Assembly: GCF_019218265.1 (NCBI RefSeq)
Contig: NZ_JAHUZE010000004.1
Coordinates: forward strand, 288,001-352,000
Direction of reading: 5' to 3'
DNA: 64,000 nt
Source of the DNA: Maritimibacter dapengensis
Lineage (GTDB): Bacteria > Pseudomonadota > Alphaproteobacteria > Rhodobacterales > Rhodobacteraceae
The notes under the pieces are model-generated. The model was not told where the DNA came from and did no database searches. It saw only the letters and a program-made list of their open reading frames with translations. Below are positions 35,197 through 43,800 of this stretch, in pieces; within the stretch, counting starts at the first letter, position 1; each line of letters opens with the position of its first letter. The translations under genes were made by a program, and so were the position numbers.

Positions 35197-35214
35197 ATCC
35201 TCCCCAGAGCGCCA
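35197..35214. repeat. attR core repeat
   Basis: ATCCTCCCCAGAGCGCCA, identical to the last 18 bases of tRNA-Arg at 8307-8324. The flanking bases differ on both sides, which defines the repeat exactly. Confidence 0.92.
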
Positions 35215-35277
35215 TTATCCCAAGGTAAGCCACTGTTTTTCGTTGCGTCATGTCGCGGTTTTGGTAGTGGACTGGGC

Positions 35278-35967
35278 ATGGAAGGTTGGGCGGAATACAC
35301 ACTGGCGATGATCGCGTTTTTGTCGAGCCATTTCGTGCCGCGCGTCGCGGATTTGCGAGGTCGGCTCATGTCCCGTATTGGGCGCCGAGCCTATTTCATT
35401 GTGTATGGAATCGTGTCGCTTTTACTCTTCGGATGGGTCATTTCGGCGGCCGGGCGTGCGCCCTTTATTGAACTTTGGCCACAGACGTCGCTGGCAAGAT
35501 GGGCGCCGAACCTTGTCATGCCGATCGCACTGATCCTCGTTTCTGTCGGGATTGGAATGCGTCAGCCATTCACGCTCGGAAGCAGGCGCAATGCGGATTT
35601 TGACCCCGACGATCCGGGGATTGCGGCTATCAGCCGGCATCCACTCTTTCTTGCGCTTGCCATTTGGGCCATTTCTCATCTCCTGCCCAATGGCGACTTG
35701 GCCCATGTCATTTTGTTTGGTGCATTCGCCATGTTGGCCGTTTTGGCTATCCCTGCCTTCGACGCGAGGGCTCGGAGGGTATTGATGGGTGGGGCGGATC
35801 GTTTCTTCACGCAAACGGCGCTCCTTTCAGTTGCGCCTTTCACCGACCGCGATTGGCGGGCGCGTCATTTTGGGCGTTTTATGCGTCGGGCCGGCATCGG
35901 ACTGGTAATCTGGGTGGGGTTACTAATGGCCCATGCTGCCGTGATCGGCGTCGCACCGTTTCCCTGA
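35278..35967 (+). CDS. NnrU-family integral membrane protein
   Basis: The 229-residue protein has about six hydrophobic helices and the NnrU-family layout: an N-terminal MEGWAEYTLAMIAFLSSHF, a central PNLVMPIALILVSVGIGMRQP, and ISRHPLFLALAIWAISHLLPNGD. The ISRHPLF His-Pro and the GD of the next loop are conserved. NnrU is linked to nitric oxide and nitrite metabolism in rhodobacters, but many homologues are of unknown function. I chose the ATG at 35278, because the frame opens at 35191 only by reading through the att sequence of the island. It is the first host gene right of the island. Confidence 0.85.
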   Translation: MEGWAEYTLAMIAFLSSHFVPRVADLRGRLMSRIGRRAYFIVYGIVSLLLFGWVISAAGRAPFIELWPQTSLARWAPNLVMPIALILVSVGIGMRQPFTLGSRRNADFDPDDPGIAAISRHPLFLALAIWAISHLLPNGDLAHVILFGAFAMLAVLAIPAFDARARRVLMGGADRFFTQTALLSVAPFTDRDWRARHFGRFMRRAGIGLVIWVGLLMAHAAVIGVAPFP

Positions 35968-36723
35968 ATTCTTGGCTGAAAGGCTTGGAGAGTTTTACCA
36001 ATCTGAAGTTTTCGCGACGATCGGTTACTCACCATCGTACGGTGCTTTGGCTCATTCGATCCCGAGGTGGTTAACGGCCTGCAGTGCGCCATCAGGGCCA
36101 AACTGGGCGAAGAGCGACACTGCGATGGAAGGTGGCCCATGTTCCAGTAATGAACCGCCAAAAACGCTGCACGCGCATTTGACGACCGATGAGCCGATGA
36201 TGAAATTCGGCTCACGCGCGAACTAGTTGAGCGGTTTATTGCGGCCGAGCAATGTCACACTTAGGGAAGCGAGTACTTTTCGACCGTTATCCGAAGGCTC
36301 CGGCCCTTCATACGACGTGTGTCGAACACCACCACGTCGCGAACGGAGCGTCAGTATGGCGTCGATCCTTTGCTTAGGTCGACATTTTGGGCCTGCATGA
36401 TGATGGTCTGGTCTGCTGCTGCGGCCCCACAAAGACGCGCCAGAATACAACAAGCGAACCCGGTTGAGTCACGCACAATGCCTCGATCGTCTTTGAATGG
36501 GCACTCCGGCGAGATCGCTCGGTTGCTTTTTGTTCTGTCAAAGCTGAGGTTTCTTGGCGATCTGTCGATGTTTGCCCACTAGGCTGGCCGTGCCCGCATG
36601 GGGTCTTTTCATGGTGCCAGAACGACACGGCCAGCACCGTACCCATGCCACCTTCGCGTAAGAAAAACCGCTTCCCGGTTACGTTTACGTTTTCTCAAAG
36701 GCACTGCCCAAAGAGTGAAGGAG
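35968..36723. other. gene-free stretch, possibly decayed
   Basis: No coding frame here is convincing on either strand. A minus-strand frame around 36005-36220 reads like protein (VVKCACSVFGGSLLEHG) but is broken by several stops, as in a decayed gene or repeat. I could not identify a source. The right part leads into the regulatory region of the ABC importer. Confidence 0.4.
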
Positions 36724-36834
36724 ATCGTCCAAAAACGACATCACGTTATCTGTTTGGTTAAAAAAACCCTTGTGAGTGGGGTGGATACACGGGAAATTTC
36801 GTGTTCATGTAGAGCTATGTCGTTTTTGGACGAT
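36724..36834. promoter_or_regulatory. 18-bp perfect inverted repeat pair upstream of the dipeptide-type importer
   Basis: ATCGTCCAAAAACGACAT (36724-36741) and its exact reverse complement (36817-36834) are 75 bases apart and end 74 bases before the first gene. Each arm is itself nearly palindromic (GTC...GAC). Two operator copies allowing repression by DNA looping are a natural reading. No regulator gene is adjacent. Confidence 0.6.
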
Positions 36835-36908
36835 TACCCGGCGTACATTTGCCGGACGTTCACAGAGGATCTCGCGCCAAAGCGAGACGGAACCAACAGG
36901 GAGCCACT

Positions 36909-38516
36909 ATGACAAAGAAAAACCAGGAATTGATCGAGCGGATCGTCGAGGGGGCCAAGAAGGGCCAGATCTCGCGCCGCGATTTCATGAATTACTCTGC
37001 CGCTGCGGGCCTGACGGTCGCCGGGGCGACGGGTCTGTGGACCAAGCAAGCCAAAGCGGCGCCGCAAGCCGGTGGTACATTCCGCTGGGGTATCCATGAT
37101 GGGAACACCGGGGACACGCACGATCCGGGCACCTATGTGACACGGACGATGATCTTTCTCGCCCACACCCATCGGTCCTATCTGACCATGATCAATGGTG
37201 ACGGCTCGCTCGGGCCGGACCTTGCGGACAGCTGGGAGGCGAACGAGGAAGCCTCGCAATGGACGTTCACTCTGAACTCCAATGCAAGCTTCCATTCGGG
37301 CAGGCCGGTAACAGCGAACGATGTTGTTGCCTCCTTCAACCACCACCGCGGGGATGCCTCGACGTCAGCGGCTAAAGCGCTACTGTCTGACGTCACGGAC
37401 ATCACGGCAGATGGTGAAAACACCGTCGTCTTCTCGCTTTCGGGCGGCAACGCGGACCTTCCGTGGTTGATGACAGACTACCACTTCGCCATTTGTCCGG
37501 CCAATGACGACGGCACGATCGACTGGAAATCGGGAGACGGTTCTGGCCCGTACGCTATCGATTCCGGCGAATTCGGCGTGCAGTTCAGCCTGACCAAACA
37601 CGAAGGCTGGCATGGTGAGGGCGCTTGGTTCGACAAGGTGGAGATCCTGACGCTGAACGACCCGAACGCGCGTCAGACCGCACTGGTCACCGGCGACGTG
37701 GACGCCGTCAGCCAAGTCGACGTGAAAACAATGGCACTGCTCGAGCGGGACCCGAATATCCAGGTGTTCAACATTCCATCGGCCGGTGCGATCACGTTGC
37801 CGATGCATTGCGACACGGCTCCGTTCGACAATGTGGACGTGCGTAATGCACTGAAACTGTCGATCAACCGCGACGAAGTGATCGAAAAGATCATGTATGG
37901 CGCGGCGACCAAGGGCAACGACTTCCACCATTCGCCGGCCCAACCGTATTGGCCGGACGACATCCCGCAGCGCGATTATGATCCGGACCAGGCCAAATCG
38001 CTTCTGCAGAAGGCCGGGATGGAGAACCTGACGGTGAACCTGTCGACCGCCGACTCTGTTACGGCAGGCGCCGTTGACATGGCGGTGCTTTATGCTGAAC
38101 ACGCCAAGGCGGCCGGCATTACCATCAACGTCGTGCGTGAACCGAACGATGGTTACTACTCGGACGTTTGGCTGGTGAAGCCTTGGACGCTTGTGTCCTG
38201 GGGTGCGCGCCCGACGCCTGACGTGATGTACACTCTGGCTTACAAGAATGACGCGGCCTGGAACGAAAGCCGTTGGCAGAACGAGCGGTTCAACGAACTG
38301 CTCCTGCAAGCGAAAGCGGAACTCGACGAGTCGCTGCGTGCAGAAATGTATCGCGAAATGGCGATGCTGGCGCGCGACGATGGCGGCACTGTCATTCCGT
38401 TCTTCAACAACTTCGTCTATGGCGCGCGTGCTAACGTCGGCACGCCGGACGAACTGGCCGCAAGCTGGGAGAGCGATGGCGCTCGCGCAGCGAGCCGCTG
38501 GTGGTTCGAAAGCTGA
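36909..38516 (+). CDS. dipeptide/oligopeptide-type ABC importer, substrate-binding protein (family 5)
   Basis: The 535-residue protein has a twin-arginine-type signal (ISRRDFMNYSAAAGLTVAGA, then QAKA). A family 5 solute-binding domain follows, with TFRWGIHDGNTGDTHDPG, the FTLNSNASFHSGRPVTANDVVASF motif and the SINRDEVIEKIMYGAA region. It would be folded in the cytoplasm, exported by Tat, and deliver a peptide or opine-like solute to the permeases encoded downstream. GGGAG is nine bases upstream of the ATG. A hairpin follows the gene, which likely keeps its expression above that of the permeases. The family is broad, so the substrate cannot be read from the sequence. Confidence 0.9.
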   Translation: MTKKNQELIERIVEGAKKGQISRRDFMNYSAAAGLTVAGATGLWTKQAKAAPQAGGTFRWGIHDGNTGDTHDPGTYVTRTMIFLAHTHRSYLTMINGDGSLGPDLADSWEANEEASQWTFTLNSNASFHSGRPVTANDVVASFNHHRGDASTSAAKALLSDVTDITADGENTVVFSLSGGNADLPWLMTDYHFAICPANDDGTIDWKSGDGSGPYAIDSGEFGVQFSLTKHEGWHGEGAWFDKVEILTLNDPNARQTALVTGDVDAVSQVDVKTMALLERDPNIQVFNIPSAGAITLPMHCDTAPFDNVDVRNALKLSINRDEVIEKIMYGAATKGNDFHHSPAQPYWPDDIPQRDYDPDQAKSLLQKAGMENLTVNLSTADSVTAGAVDMAVLYAEHAKAAGITINVVREPNDGYYSDVWLVKPWTLVSWGARPTPDVMYTLAYKNDAAWNESRWQNERFNELLLQAKAELDESLRAEMYREMAMLARDDGGTVIPFFNNFVYGARANVGTPDELAASWESDGARAASRWWFES

Positions 38517-38533
38517 TCGGCTGAGAAACATTC

Positions 38534-38557
38534 GGCCCGGCGGGAGACCGCCGGGCC
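38534..38557 (+). terminator. hairpin between binding-protein and permease genes (attenuator)
   Basis: A perfect 10-base stem GGCCCGGCGG/CCGCCGGGCC with loop GAGA is followed by GTTTCAATT. It lies 18 bases past the stop of the binding protein. This kind of structure commonly lowers read-through into permease genes and protects the upstream message. Confidence 0.65.
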
Positions 38558-38698
38558 GTTTCAATTCGGACCGGCAGTTTCGGGCCGCTTGCATATGACA
38601 GGTGACACGTCGCCTTGCATCGCCCACACTGATCGGAACCGCAATAATTCAACGGCACGCCGAAAAGGCACCGCCGGACAACAACGGGGGAAGAACAC

Positions 38699-39655
38699 AT
38701 GGGCGATTTGACCCGGCTTGTTCTGAAACGGCTCGGCTACGGGCTTTTGACACTTCTCGTCGTATCCATCCTGATCTTCTTTGCCGTGGAACTCCTCCCC
38801 GGCGACGTGGCGGAAGCCGTGCTGGGTCAGGGTGCGACACCGGAAACCGTTCAGGCAATGCGCGATCAACTTGGCTTGGATCGGCCCGCAGTCATCAGGT
38901 ATCTGGAATGGCTCGGCGGCGCGGTCACCGGCGATTTCGGCGTTTCTGCCGTGTCCGGGGACCCGGTCATGCGTGTGATCGGTGCGCGTTTTGTGAACAC
39001 TTTGTTCCTTGCGGCATACGCGGCCGTCATCGCGGTGCCATTCGCCATCTTTCTCGGTGTTCTCGTCGCTCTGCTGCGCAACTCGGTTTTCGACCGGGTC
39101 GCGAACGTGATGACGCTCACCTCGATCTCGAGCCCCGAATTCTTCCTGGGTTACATCCTGATCCTCTATCTCGCAGTGAAACTGCCGCTCTTCCCGGCAA
39201 TCGCGAGCCTTTCAGGCGATATGAGCTTCGGTGACTTGTTGCACAGAGCGTTTCTTCCAGCCCTGACGCTGGTTCTGGTCGTCACGGCGCACATGATGCG
39301 AATGACCAGGGCGGCAATCATCAACCTGCTGGCCTCGCCCTATATCGAGATGGCGCGGCTCAAGGGGGTTAAGCCGTGGCGGGTTATCGTGAAGCATGCG
39401 CTTCCGAACGCCTGGGCGCCGATTATCAACGTTGTCGCTCTCAACCTGGCCTACCTGATTACCGGGGTTGTCCTCGTCGAAGTGGTGTTTGTTTATCCGG
39501 GCATCGGCCAAGCCCTCGTGGATGCCGTTGCGAAACGCGATTTCCCGGTCGTTCAGGCCGCGTCGCTCATCTTCGCGGCGACCTTTATCCTGTTGAACCT
39601 CGCAGCCGACGTCGGCGCGATCCTGACCAACCCGCGTCTGCGGCATCCGAAATAA
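38699..39655 (+). CDS. ABC importer permease (DppB-like)
   Basis: The 318-residue membrane protein starts with the family-typical LVLKRLGYGLLTLLVVSILIFF and has six predicted helices. The EAA loop that contacts the ATPase is present (AARLKGV-type, here EMARLKGVKPWRVIVKHALPNAW). The N-terminal periplasmic loop includes LLPGDVAEAVLGQGATPE, where DppB/OppB proteins have their conserved LPGDP-like motif. It forms half of the inner-membrane channel with the next gene. Confidence 0.93.
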   Translation: MGDLTRLVLKRLGYGLLTLLVVSILIFFAVELLPGDVAEAVLGQGATPETVQAMRDQLGLDRPAVIRYLEWLGGAVTGDFGVSAVSGDPVMRVIGARFVNTLFLAAYAAVIAVPFAIFLGVLVALLRNSVFDRVANVMTLTSISSPEFFLGYILILYLAVKLPLFPAIASLSGDMSFGDLLHRAFLPALTLVLVVTAHMMRMTRAAIINLLASPYIEMARLKGVKPWRVIVKHALPNAWAPIINVVALNLAYLITGVVLVEVVFVYPGIGQALVDAVAKRDFPVVQAASLIFAATFILLNLAADVGAILTNPRLRHPK

Positions 39656-39667
39656 GGGGGGCGTGAT

Positions 39668-40732
39668 ATGAGTGCTTTCGTATTTGGCTATTATGCCTTT
39701 CTCATCCTTGCTTCCGTCATCCTCGCATATGTGGAGTGGCGCAAATGGTTCATGATGGTGTTCTCGCTCACGCTGATCTCGTTCGTGCTGGGCATCGTTG
39801 GTGGCACGCCCGCTCTGAGGGCGGTGGCGACTTTCGCGATCGTTCTGGCGGTAGCGGCAATGGTTTCTTACGCGTTCAAGGAATTCCTCATCCAGCTCGC
39901 AAAACCGAATCTGGCGAAGGAGTTGCGTACCGCGCCCCTGACGGCGGCCTTCGGGATGTTCGTGATCTTCACCTACGCGATTGCCGGCATTTTCGCCCCG
40001 GTCATTGCACCGCATGGCGAGGCCGAAGTGATCGCGGGTGCGTTCGCAGCACCTGATGCGAACATGCTTCTTGGTGCGGACCAATTGGGACGCGATATAT
40101 TCAGCCGCATCATCTACGGCGCACGCAACTCGGTTGGACTTGCGTTGGTCGCGACCCTGGGCGCGTTCATCCTGGGTGCGCTCGCCGGTCTGCTCGCTGC
40201 CGTCAAAGGTGGCTGGTTCGACACGTTCATGGGCCGCGTGGCCGATGTGATCATGTCTATCCCGTCACTGATCTTTGCGCTCTTGATGCTGTCTATCCTC
40301 GGCACTGCGACCTGGGTCATCGTGTTCGTGGTTGCAATTATCTATTCGCCGCGCGTGTTCCGTCTGACGCGAGCTGTCGCGGGCAATATCGTGGTAATGG
40401 ACTATATCGAAGCTGCCAAGTTGCGCGGCGAAGGTGACTGGTACCTGATCCGGCGCGAAATTCTGCCTAACTCGATGGCGCCTTTGATCGCGGAATTCGG
40501 CCTCGAGTTCTGTTTCGTGTTTCTGCTCATCGCTGGCCTCAGCTTCCTCGGTCTAGGCCTGCAACCACCGACCGCAGACTGGGGGTCGATGGTGCGTGAA
40601 AACGCGACCCTGATTTCCTTTGGCGACGTGACCCCACTGATTCCGGCGGCAGCCATCGCGCTTCTGACCGTGTCCGTGAACTTCGTCGTCGACTGGATGC
40701 TGTACCGGTCCTCCGGCCTGAAGGAGCAATAA
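39668..40732 (+). CDS. ABC importer permease (DppC-like)
   Basis: The 354-residue permease has the DppC core from about residue 90: MFVIFTYAIAGIFAPVIAPHG, then LLGADQLGRDIFSRIIYGARNS, a DppC hallmark. Its EAA loop is YIEAAKLRGEGDWYLIRREILPN. It is longer than usual because of two or three extra hydrophobic helices at the N-terminus (residues about 1-80), an extension seen in some alphaproteobacterial homologues. It starts 12 bases after the first permease gene. Confidence 0.92.
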   Translation: MSAFVFGYYAFLILASVILAYVEWRKWFMMVFSLTLISFVLGIVGGTPALRAVATFAIVLAVAAMVSYAFKEFLIQLAKPNLAKELRTAPLTAAFGMFVIFTYAIAGIFAPVIAPHGEAEVIAGAFAAPDANMLLGADQLGRDIFSRIIYGARNSVGLALVATLGAFILGALAGLLAAVKGGWFDTFMGRVADVIMSIPSLIFALLMLSILGTATWVIVFVVAIIYSPRVFRLTRAVAGNIVVMDYIEAAKLRGEGDWYLIRREILPNSMAPLIAEFGLEFCFVFLLIAGLSFLGLGLQPPTADWGSMVRENATLISFGDVTPLIPAAAIALLTVSVNFVVDWMLYRSSGLKEQ

Positions 40733-40733
40733 A

Positions 40734-42437
40734 ATGACCAAATTTTCCGAAAAGGACGTACTGCTCAGGATCAAGGATCTGCAAATCCAAGGCTACTCCG
40801 AAGAAACCTGGATCGACATCATCAAGGGTGTCGACCTCACGCTTCATAGGGGGGAGGTATTAGGTCTCATCGGGGAATCCGGGGCGGGCAAATCCACCAT
40901 CGGGGCCGCGGCGATGGGTTATGCCCGCGACGGCACCCGGATCTCGGGAGGCTCGATCGAGTTCGACGGGATGGAGCTGACCACAGCGACCGAAGGCGAG
41001 AAACGGGCACTCCGGGGTTCCCGTATCGCCTATGTCGCGCAGTCGGCGGCGGCATCGTTCAATCCGGCACACAAGATCATTGATCAGCACACCGAAGCGC
41101 CGGTGCAATACCGAATCCAGAAACGGATGGCGGCGCAAGAGGACGCGATGGAGCTATATGAGCGCCTGCGATTGCCGAACCCGGGCGAGATTGGTTTCCG
41201 TTACCCGCACCAGGTATCCGGCGGGCAGTTGCAGCGGGCGATGACGGCGATGGCAATGTCTTGTCGTCCTGACCTGATCATCTTCGACGAACCGACCACA
41301 GCTCTAGATGTGACGACACAGATCGAGGTCTTGGCGGCGATCCGTGACATCGTGGATCAGTTCAATACGGCGGCGATCTACATTACTCACGACCTCGCCG
41401 TGGTGGCGCAGATGGCCGATACGATCAAGGTGCTTTTGAAGGGCGAGGAGGTCGAGCAGGCCTCGACCGAGCAGATGCTCAGCAACCCGCAAGAGGAATA
41501 CACGAAATCGCTTTGGGCGGTGCGTAGCTTCCAGCGCGACCAGAAATCGCGTCCGACCGACGGTACGCCGCCGATTATCTCGGTCAAGAACATCGACGCT
41601 TCGTACACCGGCAGCGCGAAAGTGCTGGATGACGTGTCCTTCGATATCTATCCGGGCATGACCGTTGCAGTGGTGGGCGAGTCCGGGTCGGGAAAATCGA
41701 CAACGGCGCGCTGCATCACGGGGCTATTGCCCCCGTCCAAAGGGGAGATCCTGTTCAAAGGCGAAAAACTTCCGGCGAAATACACGGACCGGAACAAAGA
41801 TCAACTGCGGCAAGCTCAGATGATCTATCAAATGGCCGACACGGCGCTGAACCCCAAGGTGCAAATTCACGAGATCATTGGGCGTCCGGCGCAATTCTAC
41901 TCCGGCCTCAAGGGCGGCGATCTGAAACAACGGGTGGACGAATTGCTCGATCTGATCGAGCTCGATCCGGCCAAATATTACTACCGCTATCCGCCCGAGC
42001 TTTCTGGAGGTCAGAAGCAGCGTATTGGCATCGCGCGTGCGCTGGCGGCGGAACCCGAATTCATCATCTGTGACGAGGTGACTTCTGCGCTTGACCAACT
42101 TGTCGCCGAGGGCATCCTGAAGCTGCTCGACCGGTTGCAGCAGGACCTTGGCCTTGCATACATGTTCATCACCCACGATCTCGCCACCGTTCGGTCAATC
42201 GCGGATGAAGTGGTTGTCATGCAGCAGGGCAAAGTGGTGGAGCAGGGACCGAAGGACGAGATGTTCACGCCCCCGCACCATCCCTATACCGACCTACTCC
42301 TGTCGTCGGTGCCGGAGATGGACCCGAATTGGCTCACGACCCTGCTCGAAGAGCGCGGAGTGGACAATGTCGGCGAAGCGGCGGACGTTAACCAAGACCC
42401 GCCCGATGGAAAGGCCGAGGACGAGCCAACCAAGTGA
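40734..42437 (+). CDS. ABC importer ATPase with two fused ABC domains (DppD-DppF-like)
   Basis: The 567-residue protein contains two complete ATPase domains. The first has Walker A GESGAGKST (about residue 45), signature VSGGQLQRAM and Walker B DLIIFDEPT. The second has GESGSGKST (about 320), LSGGQKQRIG and EFIICDEVTSALD. The usual dipeptide importer encodes these as separate DppD and DppF subunits. Here one chain supplies both sites. The ATG follows the preceding stop by one base, and a strong terminator lies 22 bases past the stop, so the operon ends here. In the second Walker B region, Val stands in place of Pro in DEP. Confidence 0.94.
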   Translation: MTKFSEKDVLLRIKDLQIQGYSEETWIDIIKGVDLTLHRGEVLGLIGESGAGKSTIGAAAMGYARDGTRISGGSIEFDGMELTTATEGEKRALRGSRIAYVAQSAAASFNPAHKIIDQHTEAPVQYRIQKRMAAQEDAMELYERLRLPNPGEIGFRYPHQVSGGQLQRAMTAMAMSCRPDLIIFDEPTTALDVTTQIEVLAAIRDIVDQFNTAAIYITHDLAVVAQMADTIKVLLKGEEVEQASTEQMLSNPQEEYTKSLWAVRSFQRDQKSRPTDGTPPIISVKNIDASYTGSAKVLDDVSFDIYPGMTVAVVGESGSGKSTTARCITGLLPPSKGEILFKGEKLPAKYTDRNKDQLRQAQMIYQMADTALNPKVQIHEIIGRPAQFYSGLKGGDLKQRVDELLDLIELDPAKYYYRYPPELSGGQKQRIGIARALAAEPEFIICDEVTSALDQLVAEGILKLLDRLQQDLGLAYMFITHDLATVRSIADEVVVMQQGKVVEQGPKDEMFTPPHHPYTDLLLSSVPEMDPNWLTTLLEERGVDNVGEAADVNQDPPDGKAEDEPTK

Positions 42438-42458
42438 CAATGCTTGCCCAAAGAAAAA

Positions 42459-42487
42459 GAAACCCCGGCGCACTGCGCCGGGGTTTC
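42459..42487. terminator. bidirectional intrinsic terminator
   Basis: A perfect 13-base stem, GAAACCCCGGCGC with its reverse complement, encloses loop ACT. The flanking A-rich stretch upstream and GTTTCGC downstream allow action on both strands. It separates the importer operon from the small minus-strand gene. Confidence 0.8.
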
Positions 42488-42509
42488 GCTATTCCGGTCT
42501 GGGTGCAGA

Positions 42510-42629
42510 TCAGATAATGGCAGAAGCCGTGAGGCCGAGAACCGCGACGATACTGCCATACATGATCAGGAACCCCGGCAGGTTACCGCGGGCTTTGTAT
42601 TCCTTGATGAGTTGATCGCGCGTAATCAT
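42510..42629 (-). CDS. 39-residue single-helix membrane peptide
   Basis: The peptide reads MITRDQLIKEYKARGNLPGF, then LIMYGSIVAVLGLTASAII, a basic N-terminus followed by one membrane helix reaching the C-terminus. The ATG at 42629 has a near-perfect ribosome binding site AAGGAGG five bases upstream, which supports it over the in-frame ATG at 42710. It stands alone between two terminators or promoters, on the opposite strand from the importer. The helix ends without a tail, so it would sit in the inner membrane with its N-terminus in the cytoplasm. I do not know its partner. Confidence 0.7.
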   Translation of the reverse strand: MITRDQLIKEYKARGNLPGFLIMYGSIVAVLGLTASAII

Positions 42630-42815
42630 CGCAACCTCCTTGCCATCGTCAGATGGCCGAATCCAGTTTCGCTTAAAGGCCCCGTAACGCGTTCGACCTG
42701 AGTCGATCAATCCCTTTTTTGCTCAAAATCTATGCAAGATGTGAAAACCCGCTGACCGTTCTGTGCATGACTCTCGTCCGTGTCGTTTCAAGACCATGAG
42801 TTGTCGTGTCCTGGC

Positions 42816-43589
42816 CTAGGTGTCGATCAACGCGATGGGTCGAACGAAACCTGCCGAGGCGTCCTTTATGTTCATCGGCATCGCGACGACCTCGAATCCG
42901 GTTGAGGGGATGGCTTCGAGGTTTCCGAGTTTCTCAATGTGACAATAGATCGTGTCGCGCCCGGCCTTATGTCCCTCCCAGAACAAGGACCAGTCACCGG
43001 TCTCCTGAATTCGCTCCATCTGACTCATCAAAGGGGCGTCCCAGCTCCAGGCATCGGTGCCGCAAACCCGCATCCCGCGTTCAGTCAGCCAAAGCGTCGC
43101 TTCGCGGCCCATGCCGCAACCCGCCGATACATAATCGTCCTCACCATATCGACCCCCAGCGCGAGTGTTGACCAGAACGATGTCGCCAGGCTGAAGGTCG
43201 TGACCGATCCGCAAAAGCTCGGCTTCGACCTCGTCCGGGGTGACGACGTGACCATCCGGAAACGATCTGAAGTCAAGCTTCACGCCCGGTCCCATGCACC
43301 ATTCAAGCGGAACCTGGTCGATACGCCACGCCGGTTCGCCACCGTTCATGGTCGGGTGGTAATGCCATGGCGCGTCCATATGGGTGCCGGAGTGGGTCGT
43401 CATGCGTAGATTTTCGATTGCCGCGCCCTTGCCCTCGAGTTGCTTGTCGACCGGAATGCCGAATGCCGCCTCGAAGGTTCTGGCGCCTGCGTCGTGACCA
43501 ACGAATTCGATCTCCGGCGTCATTCCCGGTGGGTCAGACGCGATCCCGGCCATGAGTGGAACGGACAAATCGACGATCTTGCGTGGCAT
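42816..43589 (-). CDS. cyclase/kynurenine formamidase-family hydrolase
   Basis: The 257-residue protein belongs to the metal-dependent cyclase family (Pfam Cyclase, KynB-like). The metal-binding motif HSGTHMDAPWHYHP appears in full at about residues 66-79, and IVLVNTRAGGRYGEDDY and the GTDAWSWDAP segment follow. These enzymes hydrolyse amides, esters or lactones. GGGAGG lies five bases upstream of the ATG. An imperfect palindrome TTGACATATCTGTCCAA at 43627-43643 lies in its upstream region. It follows the SDR gene on the same strand after 211 bases, so it may have its own promoter. Confidence 0.88.
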   Translation of the reverse strand: MPRKIVDLSVPLMAGIASDPPGMTPEIEFVGHDAGARTFEAAFGIPVDKQLEGKGAAIENLRMTTHSGTHMDAPWHYHPTMNGGEPAWRIDQVPLEWCMGPGVKLDFRSFPDGHVVTPDEVEAELLRIGHDLQPGDIVLVNTRAGGRYGEDDYVSAGCGMGREATLWLTERGMRVCGTDAWSWDAPLMSQMERIQETGDWSLFWEGHKAGRDTIYCHIEKLGNLEAIPSTGFEVVAMPMNIKDASAGFVRPIALIDT

Positions 43590-43800
43590 GGCAACCTCCC
43601 TCTTCTTGTCTACAAGCTATGAGCCGTTGACATATCTGTCCAATGAATACCTGAGATACGACCTATATGCCCTCCCCATAGCTTGGATGGCGGGCAAATC
43701 GTTGCGGTGGCTTCAGTGGCCGCAACGCAAAAGAGCGATCGTTTCGGCTCAATGGCTAGTGTGCCGAGTTCGGTTCTTGGGACGTCAATATCGGTACTGG

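Larger units (their letters stand above)
8307..35214. mobile_element. genomic island integrated at the 3' end of tRNA-Arg(ACG)
   Basis: An exact 18-base direct repeat at 8307-8324 and 35197-35214 marks the ends. Inside the left end lie a tyrosine integrase and an excisionase-like gene, the usual order for tRNA-targeted elements. The cargo is a MobV-type relaxase, a KfrA-like protein, a type III restriction operon and a five-gene putative defence operon. No conjugation apparatus and no recognisable replication initiator is present, so it looks mobilisable rather than self-transmissible. On both sides the host genes resume (kinase on the left, NnrU-family gene on the right). Confidence 0.9.

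Noticed and set aside
35191-35277. Upstream extension of the NnrU-family gene to 35191
   Set aside because: It would begin before and read through the attR repeat, and the conserved protein starts at 35278.
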